Shown one piece after another: positions 3,884 through 9,723 of a stretch of DNA of 9,723 bases. This stretch comes from an uncultured Anaerotruncus sp. (GTDB lineage Bacteria; Bacillota; Clostridia; Oscillospirales; CAG-272). The stretch's first letter is position 1; each line of letters opens with the position of its first letter. Under the pieces are notes generated by a model, which worked only from the letters and a program-made list of their open reading frames with translations, was not told the origin of the DNA and searched no databases. A program made the translations under genes and the position numbers. The DNA lies in the NCBI GenBank assembly GCA_905210995.1, contig CAJLZE010000074.1:1-9723 (forward strand). Direction: 5' to 3'.

Positions 3884-5284
3884 ATGTCATTTGATTCTGC
3901 CGTATCGGGGATCCGGCGTTTTTTGCTCAGCAGAAGGTTCTTTATGCTGCTGGTTATAATAGGAACTGCCGTATTCGTTGCCGGTTCGGTCTCGCTCGGC
4001 ATTCCGCCCCCGGAGGGCTACGGCGCTCCGCGTGTTGCCCCCGTGCAGGTGGCGGGCGTGGTGCTCTTTGTGCTTCTTATTTGCTTTATCCTTGTCGTCA
4101 GCGACGATATTACCGCGGTTTTTTGCCCGTTTCTCATACTTTGCGTCTTTGCGTGCGATTGCTACAACTCGTTTGATACATTTATCAGGTTTTGGTGGCT
4201 CGGCATCGTTGCCGCTGCGGCACTGATATTCCATTTCGTCCGCTATCGCATGCCGCTTAAGATAGGAAAGTCGTTTTACGGCATACTTGCCGCGGGAGCC
4301 TCGGTGCTGCTCGGCGGCATAGGGTTTATAACGGCAAAGGACTATTTTGCCCCCATATCAGTGTTTTATACACTTGCGCTCAGCGTCGGCATGGCGGTGG
4401 CGTATCTTCTTGTACGCTCGCAGCTTAGCCGCGACGTCGATTATGACCGCATGGACAAATATGCGGAGATAATGTACGTTATGGGTGTGTTCGTGTGCCT
4501 TGAATCGGTGTGGAACATCCTTATACGCCTTGAACCCATCATCGCAACCGGATGTATCCCCGAAATCCAGCAGCATAACAACTTTGCGACGTTCATGCTG
4601 TTTGCGCTGCCGTTCCCGTTTTATTTCGCGCGCAAAAACAGGGCGCATCTGCTCACGGCGCTGCTCATGCTCTTATGTTTGTTCACATCCGGGTCGCGCG
4701 GAGCCACCGTCAGCGTTATAGTACTGCTTCCCTTCCTCATTGCATACTTTCTTATCACCTCAAACGATCCGGCGCGGAAGAAGAGCAATCTCATTATCGG
4801 TGCGCTGATATCGGTTGCGGGGATAGTGGGCGTTTGCGCCGTGTTCGGAGCCTTCAGCCGCATTGACGGCGGGTTCATTTCAAATCACGAATCGCGCTAT
4901 AAGCTGATAAAACGCGCCTTCAGGTCGTTCAGACGCAATCCCTTCTTCGGCGCGGGACTCGGATATACCGGAAATATCGATATATACCTCCCCAAAAAGG
5001 GCGCTTTCTACTGGTATCACTCAATGCCGCTCCAGATCATCGGGAGCCTCGGTATATTCGGTATAGTCGCATACGGATATCAGGCGCTCTCGCGTGTGGC
5101 GCAGGTCGTGCGCAAGCTGACTCCGGTCACGGCGACGCTCGGTCTGAGCTATCTCGGTGTGCTTGTGATGTCGTGCTTTAATCCCGGCGAATTCGTACCG
5201 GTGCCGTATGAATTAATGACGGTCGTTACGTTTGCCATGCTTGAAGCGTGCGCAGAGAGCACGTCGGCACTCAAAAACGTATGA
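3884..5284 (+). CDS. O-antigen ligase/polymerase-like membrane protein (Wzy_C superfamily)
   Basis: This 466-residue multi-pass inner-membrane protein probably transfers or polymerises lipid-linked sugars on the outer face of the membrane. Hydrophobic segments lie roughly at 19-40, 54-73, 77-92, 104-120, 131-150, 155-177, 193-214, 233-249, 256-292 (probably two passes), 303-323, 380-400 and 416-433. Typical family features are QQHNNFA (229-235), SGSRGA (269-274) at the start of a membrane helix, and the loop segment YHSMPLQIIGSLGIFG (378-393) with His379. The large soluble loop between about 324 and 378 is where the catalytic region of this family lies. GAAAGG (3870-3875) is 8 bases before the ATG. 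It could be a polysaccharide polymerase, a ligase or a protein O-oligosaccharyltransferase; sequence alone does not separate these. It is first in an operon with an aminotransferase and a phosphoglycosyl transferase. Confidence 0.82.
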   Translation: MSFDSAVSGIRRFLLSRRFFMLLVIIGTAVFVAGSVSLGIPPPEGYGAPRVAPVQVAGVVLFVLLICFILVVSDDITAVFCPFLILCVFACDCYNSFDTFIRFWWLGIVAAAALIFHFVRYRMPLKIGKSFYGILAAGASVLLGGIGFITAKDYFAPISVFYTLALSVGMAVAYLLVRSQLSRDVDYDRMDKYAEIMYVMGVFVCLESVWNILIRLEPIIATGCIPEIQQHNNFATFMLFALPFPFYFARKNRAHLLTALLMLLCLFTSGSRGATVSVIVLLPFLIAYFLITSNDPARKKSNLIIGALISVAGIVGVCAVFGAFSRIDGGFISNHESRYKLIKRAFRSFRRNPFFGAGLGYTGNIDIYLPKKGAFYWYHSMPLQIIGSLGIFGIVAYGYQALSRVAQVVRKLTPVTATLGLSYLGVLVMSCFNPGEFVPVPYELMTVVTFAMLEACAESTSALKNV

Positions 5285-5386
5285 TTCTTTTCACAGCGGA
5301 TGTCTGCCGGTCGTGCGGCGGCTCCGCATAAACCTGTCCGAAAGGACAAAAAGCAAAGGGGCAGTCGCCCCGCATTAAGGAAAGTC
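5285..5386 (+). other. Structured 102-base spacer within the glycan operon
   Basis: Three short hairpins precede the aminotransferase: TGCGG/CCGCA (5314-5328), TGTCC/GGACA closed by a GAAA tetraloop (5335-5348), and GGGGC/GCCCC with an AGTC loop (5358-5371). The last lies six bases before the AAGGA ribosome site. No promoter is evident. The stems may govern mRNA processing or translation of the downstream gene. Confidence 0.4.
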
Positions 5387-6622
5387 ATGGATAATAAGAA
5401 CAGAAGTATTCCGTTTTCGCCCCCCGACATCTCGGAGACCGAGATAAACGAGGTCGTTGCAGCCCTGCGTTCCGGCTGGATAACCACCGGCGCGCGCACC
5501 AAGCTGTTTGAGAGCCGCCTTGCCGAATACCTCGGCACCGAGCGCGTCGTCTGCCTCAACTCGCAGACTGCCGCAGCCGAGCTCACTCTTCGTCTCCTCG
5601 GCGTCGGCGAAGGCGACGAGGTCATAGTTCCGTCCTACACATACACCGCAACTGCGGCGGTGGCGGCTCACGTCGGTGCGCGCATCGTCATGATAGACTG
5701 CGCTCCCGACAGCTTTGAAATGAACTACGACGCAATTGCCGATGCGATCACCGAGCGCACGAAGGTGATAATCCCGGTCGATCTCGGCGGCAAGCTTTGC
5801 GATTATGACCGTATTTATGCCGCTCTTGAAGCGAAAAAGTCGCTTTATCACCCGCGCAATTCCATACAGAGTCTTTTTGACCGCGTTATCGTGGTCGCGG
5901 ACTCCGCACACGGGCTCGGCGCGAGCCGCGGCGGTGTGATGGGTGGCAATTTTGCCGACTTCACGACCTTCTCTTTCCATGCCGTCAAGTGCCTGACTAC
6001 GGGCGAGGGCGGCGCGGTCACGTGGCTCAGCCGTCCGGGACTTGACAACGATGAGGTGTACCGTCAGTATATGCTCCTGTCGCTGCACGGTCAGAGCAAG
6101 GACGCGCTGCACAAGACCGGGCTCGGCTCGTGGGAATATGACGTTCTCTTCCCCGGCTTCAAGTGCAACATGACGGATACGCTTGCCGCGATAGGGCTCG
6201 GTCAACTTGACCGCTACGCCGGTCTGCTCGAGCGCCGCCGCGAGATAGTAAAGAAGTATGACGATGCGTTCCTGCCCTACGGCATCATGCGTCTCGACCA
6301 CTTTGAGCCGGGCGCGGAGACGAGCCGTCACCTTTACCTTGTGCACGTTCCCGGCGTGGATGACGCATACCGCCGTAAAATGATAATCAACATGGCAGAG
6401 GCGGGCGTTGCGTGCAATGTGCATTACAAGCCGCTGCCCATGCTCACCGCATACCGCGACCTCGGCTTCAGGATGGAGGATTATCCGAACGCGTATCATC
6501 AGTACGAAAACGAGATAACCCTGCCGCTGCACACAAAGCTCTCTGACGATGATGTCGATTACATCATTTCCTGCTTCAGCCGCGAGCTTGAAAAGGCAAA
6601 GAGCGCCGCTCTGACAGTCTGA
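5387..6622 (+). CDS. DegT/DnrJ/EryC1/StrS family sugar aminotransferase
   Basis: This PLP-dependent enzyme of 411 residues is expected to convert a keto group on a nucleotide-linked sugar to an amine, supplying an amino or acetamido sugar for the glycan. The N-terminal PPDISETEINEV and SGWITTG (29-35) match the family. SYTYTATA (83-90) follows. ADSAHGLGAS (171-180) carries the aspartate (172) that contacts the PLP ring nitrogen, and SFHAVKCLTTGEGG (196-209) carries the Schiff-base Lys201. PGFKCNMTDTLAAIGLGQL (256-274) is the segment typical of ArnB/PglE/PseC-like members. I chose ATG 5387 because AAGGA (5377-5381) lies just upstream; the frame opens at 5300 but those 29 residues are unconserved and span hairpins. 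It overlaps nothing and is followed 6 bases later by the sugar transferase. Its exact substrate cannot be read from sequence. Confidence 0.92.
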   Translation: MDNKNRSIPFSPPDISETEINEVVAALRSGWITTGARTKLFESRLAEYLGTERVVCLNSQTAAAELTLRLLGVGEGDEVIVPSYTYTATAAVAAHVGARIVMIDCAPDSFEMNYDAIADAITERTKVIIPVDLGGKLCDYDRIYAALEAKKSLYHPRNSIQSLFDRVIVVADSAHGLGASRGGVMGGNFADFTTFSFHAVKCLTTGEGGAVTWLSRPGLDNDEVYRQYMLLSLHGQSKDALHKTGLGSWEYDVLFPGFKCNMTDTLAAIGLGQLDRYAGLLERRREIVKKYDDAFLPYGIMRLDHFEPGAETSRHLYLVHVPGVDDAYRRKMIINMAEAGVACNVHYKPLPMLTAYRDLGFRMEDYPNAYHQYENEITLPLHTKLSDDDVDYIISCFSRELEKAKSAALTV

Positions 6623-6628
6623 TATTTT

Positions 6629-7369
6629 ATGGCACTCAAAAAGTGGGACAGTCTGCCCGAGCGCATGCGCACGCCCGAGGTCAAGCCGTATTACGACTCG
6701 CTCAGCCGCAGGCGCGCGGGACTTGCGCTCAAAAGGATCTTCGACCTCGTTATGTCGGTCCTCCTTATCATAATACTCTCTCCGGCGATGCTCGTTATCG
6801 CCGTTGCGGTCGCGCTCGATTCGCCCGGCGGCGTGTTTTACCGCCAGCGCAGAGTGACGACCTACGGCAAGGAATTCAGAATATTCAAATTCCGCACGAT
6901 GCGCAGCGACGCGGACAGGATAGGTCCCGCCGTTACCTCCGGCGAGGATGCACGCATAACCCGTGTCGGCAAGGTGCTGCGCGGCTGCCGTCTTGACGAG
7001 CTGCCTCAGCTCTTCAATGTGTTCTGCGGTGATATGTCGTTTGTGGGAACGCGACCCGAGGTGGCGAAATTTGTCGATCGGTATACGCCGGAAATGTATG
7101 CGACGCTGCTCATGCCAGCGGGGATAACCTCGGAGGCGAGCATTCGCTTTAAGGACGAGGCGCAGATGTTTGACGGCTCGGGCGACCCCGAGGCGGATTA
7201 TGTCAATATCCTTTTGCCGAAAAAGATGGTGTACAACCTTGCGTCGGTCATGAATTTCAGCCCGGCGGCAGAGCTTCGCACCATGGTAAGGACTGTGCTT
7301 GCCGTGGCGGGTAAGGATTATTCACCCGATGCGGCAGCAGATGACAGCAGAAAACAGGACGGGAAATGA
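6629..7369 (+). CDS. Initiating phosphoglycosyl transferase (bacterial sugar transferase family)
   Basis: This enzyme transfers a sugar-1-phosphate from a nucleotide sugar to undecaprenyl phosphate, the first membrane step of glycan assembly. The 246-residue product has KRIFDL (35-40) at the mouth of the single hydrophobic segment (about 38-64), which in small monotopic members re-enters the same leaflet. SPGGVFYRQRR (65-75), FKFRTM (86-91), the catalytic Asp123-Glu124 pair in LDELPQ (122-127), and FVGTRPE (138-144) are all present. The C-terminal tail after about 230 is polar and probably flexible. The size is that of the small PglC/WcaJ-catalytic-domain type rather than the large multi-pass type. 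The start is 6 bases after the aminotransferase stop and has no clear Shine-Dalgarno, suggesting coupled translation; the next in-frame ATG (6665) is no better supported. Confidence 0.92.
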   Translation: MALKKWDSLPERMRTPEVKPYYDSLSRRRAGLALKRIFDLVMSVLLIIILSPAMLVIAVAVALDSPGGVFYRQRRVTTYGKEFRIFKFRTMRSDADRIGPAVTSGEDARITRVGKVLRGCRLDELPQLFNVFCGDMSFVGTRPEVAKFVDRYTPEMYATLLMPAGITSEASIRFKDEAQMFDGSGDPEADYVNILLPKKMVYNLASVMNFSPAAELRTMVRTVLAVAGKDYSPDAAADDSRKQDGK

Positions 7370-7391
7370 CCCTCCCGTGCCGAATATGGCT

Positions 7392-7440
7392 CTCCGCCGT
7401 GCCGTGGCTTGCTTTGCCCGTCGCGGCGGAGTTGTTTTTG
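7392..7440 (+). terminator. Terminator of the glycan operon
   Basis: CTCCGCCGTG (7392-7401) pairs with CGCGGCGGAG (7422-7431) through 10 pairs including one T-G. The loop is 20 bases, and TTGTTTTTG follows. The gap 7370-7527 otherwise shows only a weak promoter candidate for mnmG. Confidence 0.7.
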
Positions 7441-7482
7441 AGGTTTTTCGGTGCACGGATGAGGTAACGCGGATGCATGACA

Positions 7483-7512
7483 TTGTAATACAATAATTCA
7501 AAAATATATAAA
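7483..7512 (+). promoter_or_regulatory. Weak promoter candidate for mnmG
   Basis: TTGTAA (7483-7488) and TATAAA (7507-7512) are 18 bases apart in an AT-rich stretch. The predicted start would fall almost on the ribosome binding site, which argues against this exact pair. TACAAT (7489-7494) is another -10 but has no partner -35. A promoter somewhere in 7441-7512 is likely because a terminator lies upstream, but its position is unclear. Confidence 0.25.
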
Positions 7513-7527
7513 TCGGAAGTATATCCA

Positions 7528-9411
7528 ATGAAGAGAAAAACTCAGCTTGCCGTTATCGGAGGCGGTCACGCGGGCATTGAGGCGGCGCTTGCAGCCGCGC
7601 GGATGGGCGTTGACACCGTCCTCTTTACGATCTCAATGGACGGCGTGGCGAATATGCCGTGCAATCCGTCCGTCGGCGGAACGGCAAAGGGGCACCTTGT
7701 TTTTGAAATAGACGCTCTCGGCGGCGAAATGGGGCGCGCGGCGGATCTTGTAACGCTCCAGTCGCGCACGCTCAATACCGGCAAGGGCGCGGCGGTGCAG
7801 TCAAAGCGCATCCAGGCGGACCGCCGTCTTTATCAGCGCATAATGAAGCACACGCTCGAGGTGACGCCTCACCTCCACCCCATGCAGGCTGAGATCGTCA
7901 GCATTGAGACCGAACCGTGCGGCGACGGGCGCCGCCGCGTGACGGGCGTCACGACCGCAATCGGCGAGGAGTGGGAGTGCGACGCCGTTGTGGTCGCTAC
8001 CGGTACTTACCTTGACAGCCGCGTTTTTGTGGGCGACCGCAATTATCCCGCGGGACCGGACGGTTTTCTCCCGGCGGCGGCGCTCACTCGCTCGCTTGCC
8101 GATGCGGGCGTGTCGATACGTCGCTTCAAGACCGGCACGCCGCCGCGTGTGCTGAGACATTCGATAGATTTTTCGCGCCTTGAGGTGCAGCCGGGCGAGG
8201 AGCACATAACACCCTTCTCCGCACTCACTGACGAGGCGAAAATGCAGTCGATAGACCAGATACCCTGCCATATTGTGTACACGAACGCCGAAACACACCG
8301 AATTATCCGCGAAAATCTGCACCGCTCCGCGATGTATTCGGGGCAGATACACGGCACGGGACCGAGGTATTGCCCGTCTATTGAGGATAAGATCGTCCGT
8401 TTTGCCGACAAGGAGCGCCACCAGCTTTTTGTTGAGCCGCTCGGACCGGACACCGAGGAGATGTATATTCAGGGCTTCTCCACCTCGATGCCGCCGGATG
8501 TTCAGGACATGATGCTGCGCTCGCTGCCCGGCTTTGAGAATGCGGTGATCTCGCGCTATGCCTATGCGATAGAATACGACTGCGCCGACCCGCTGCAGCT
8601 TCGCGCAACGCTTGAATTCCGCGATATCGACGGACTTTGCGGCGCGGGACAGTTCAACGGCACCTCTGGCTACGAGGAAGCCGCCGCGCAGGGGCTCGTT
8701 GCGGGCATAAATGCGGCGCTGAAGCTGCGCGGCGAGGAGCCGCTGATACTGCGCCGTTCGGACGGGTACATCGGTACGCTTATAGACGATCTCATCACCA
8801 AGGGGACGAACGAGCCCTACCGAATGATGACATCGCGCTCCGAATTTCGTCTTTTGCTCCGTCAGGACAATGCCGACGAGCGCCTGACGCCGATGGGACG
8901 GCGAGTCGGACTAATATCCGACGCACGTTACGATGCTTTTCTTGCAAAAAAAGCTGCAATAAGCGATGAGATTCGCCGCCTTGAGGTGACTCACCCCAAA
9001 AAGAACGTGCTTGACGCTTTTCTTGCGGAACACGGGATGCCTGAATCTGCGGGCAGCCCGTCGCTTGCCGATCTTTTGCGTCGGCCGGGGCTTGACTACT
9101 ATGATATTGCGCCGCTGGCACCCGATGCGGACGGGAAAACGCTCCCGCCGTCGGTCGTGCGCACGGTCGAGGCAAATGTCAAGTACGAAGGGTATATCAA
9201 GCGCCAGCTTGCCGAGGTCAGGCGCAGCGAACGCCTTGAGGGGTATGTTCTTCCTGCCGATCTTGATTATTCGGAGGTCAGGGGGCTGCGCATCGAAGCG
9301 CGGCAGAAGCTTGACAAAATGCGCCCGATGACGCTCGGGCAGGCGTCGCGCATAAGCGGTGTCAGCCCTGCTGATATTTCGGTGCTGCTCATACGCCTCG
9401 GGTTGAAATAA
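7528..9411 (+). CDS. mnmG: tRNA uridine-34 5-carboxymethylaminomethyl modification enzyme MnmG (GidA)
   Basis: This FAD-binding enzyme acts with MnmE to install the carboxymethylaminomethyl group on the wobble uridine of several tRNAs, using methylene-tetrahydrofolate and glycine or ammonium. The 627-residue length equals that of full-size family members. GGGHAGIEAALAAARMG (11-27) is the FAD dinucleotide-binding motif. CNPSVGGTAKGHLV (45-58) holds the first conserved cysteine, and YCPSIEDK (281-288) holds the second (Cys282). AIEYD (347-351) and GAGQFNGTSGYEEAAAQG (372-389) are family signatures. The helical C-terminal domain that contacts MnmE and tRNA is complete. GGAAG (7515-7519) is 8 bases before the ATG. 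rsmG follows 26 bases downstream, the usual order, but mnmE is not upstream. Confidence 0.97.
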   Translation: MKRKTQLAVIGGGHAGIEAALAAARMGVDTVLFTISMDGVANMPCNPSVGGTAKGHLVFEIDALGGEMGRAADLVTLQSRTLNTGKGAAVQSKRIQADRRLYQRIMKHTLEVTPHLHPMQAEIVSIETEPCGDGRRRVTGVTTAIGEEWECDAVVVATGTYLDSRVFVGDRNYPAGPDGFLPAAALTRSLADAGVSIRRFKTGTPPRVLRHSIDFSRLEVQPGEEHITPFSALTDEAKMQSIDQIPCHIVYTNAETHRIIRENLHRSAMYSGQIHGTGPRYCPSIEDKIVRFADKERHQLFVEPLGPDTEEMYIQGFSTSMPPDVQDMMLRSLPGFENAVISRYAYAIEYDCADPLQLRATLEFRDIDGLCGAGQFNGTSGYEEAAAQGLVAGINAALKLRGEEPLILRRSDGYIGTLIDDLITKGTNEPYRMMTSRSEFRLLLRQDNADERLTPMGRRVGLISDARYDAFLAKKAAISDEIRRLEVTHPKKNVLDAFLAEHGMPESAGSPSLADLLRRPGLDYYDIAPLAPDADGKTLPPSVVRTVEANVKYEGYIKRQLAEVRRSERLEGYVLPADLDYSEVRGLRIEARQKLDKMRPMTLGQASRISGVSPADISVLLIRLGLK

Positions 9412-9437
9412 TCCGCTGCTGTCAGGAGATGAAAGAA

Positions 9438-9723
9438 ATGACCGAGAAAAACATACCGATAATGCCGACCGAGGCGGAGTTTGCAGCCGCGTTCCGCACT
9501 TCCCTTGCCTTGTGTGGGCTTTCGGATATAGCGGGCAGCGATGCTGCCGTGCATGACTTTTTCCGTCTTGCGGAAATGCTGCTTGCCTTTAACGCTCACA
9601 CGAACGTGACCGCCATAACCGACATTCCGGGGCTAATACTTTCGCATTTCTGCGATTCGCTGACGGTTGCCGCCGCGGGGGTCATCCCCGAAGGAGCGCG
9701 CGCTGCCGATATCGGCTGGGGGG
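9438..9723 (+). CDS. rsmG: 16S rRNA (guanine-527 N7) methyltransferase RsmG (GidB), N-terminal part
   Basis: This is the start of the SAM-dependent methyltransferase that modifies G527 of 16S rRNA; the window ends after about 95 codons. The segment HTNVTAITDIPGLILSHFCD followed by SL is the characteristic RsmG N-terminal signature, and ADIG near the end opens the SAM-binding motif. The start at 9438 is preferred because AGGAG (9424-9428) lies 9 bases before it; an in-frame ATG at 9429 directly abuts the AGGAG and is too close. It is likely co-transcribed with mnmG. The last readable residues are DIGWG, where a small residue is expected at the tryptophan, which may be an edge artefact. Confidence 0.9.
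   Translation, partial: MTEKNIPIMPTEAEFAAAFRTSLALCGLSDIAGSDAAVHDFFRLAEMLLAFNAHTNVTAITDIPGLILSHFCDSLTVAAAGVIPEGARAADIGWG

Noticed and set aside
5300..5386. 29-codon extension of the aminotransferase from ATG 5300
   Set aside because: The extension is unconserved, crosses three hairpins and has no good ribosome site, while ATG 5387 has AAGGA upstream.
5375..6532. 385-codon open frame on the minus strand opposite the aminotransferase
   Set aside because: It lies entirely antisense to a gene with a clear active-site lysine and family motifs. The translation has no domain features and no ribosome site.

Overview
The window looks like a chromosomal piece of a spore-forming, moderately GC-rich Clostridia-type Firmicute, plausibly an Oscillospirales-like gut anaerobe. 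The reasons are a transketolase split into two genes, an intact late sporulation sigma factor of the SigK type, clear Shine-Dalgarno sequences, and small palindromic intergenic repeats of a kind I associate from memory with gut Clostridia. The assignment is an inference; no 16S or phylogenetic marker was compared.

Layout. Positions 1-397 hold no gene: they contain repeat elements, a rho-independent terminator for something upstream of the window, and a perfect-consensus promoter. Positions 398-2190 encode the N- and C-terminal halves of transketolase as a two-gene operon that ends in a strong terminator (2207-2235). Positions 2236-2790 are a 555-base gene-free stretch densely packed with degenerate repeats and hairpins. 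On the minus strand, 2791-3477 is sigK with a hydrophobic pro-sequence. Positions 3478-3883 form a divergent control region: a SigE-like promoter with 21-bp-phased repeats faces sigK, and an extended -10 promoter with a hairpin-bearing leader faces the next operon. Positions 3884-7369 are a three-gene surface-glycan cassette: an O-antigen ligase/polymerase-like membrane protein, a PLP sugar aminotransferase, and an initiating phosphoglycosyl transferase. A terminator follows. Positions 7528-9411 are mnmG, and 9438 to the edge is the start of rsmG.

How the genes fit together. The two transketolase halves assemble one enzyme of the non-oxidative pentose phosphate pathway. SigK directs late mother-cell gene expression in sporulation, and its promoter region looks suited to SigE, the earlier mother-cell sigma factor. 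The glycan cassette has a sugar-modifying step (aminotransferase), a lipid-linking step (phosphoglycosyl transferase) and a transfer or polymerisation step (ligase fold). It has no glycosyltransferase or flippase, so it must work with genes elsewhere or make a very short glycan. mnmG and rsmG modify tRNA and 16S rRNA. They normally sit together, but the usual upstream partner mnmE is replaced here by the glycan cassette.

No clearly new multi-gene system is visible. The most unusual material is non-coding: at least four copies of a T-run plus CTCGGGT repeat family with modular tails and a covarying hairpin, and the structured sigK/glycan divergent control region.
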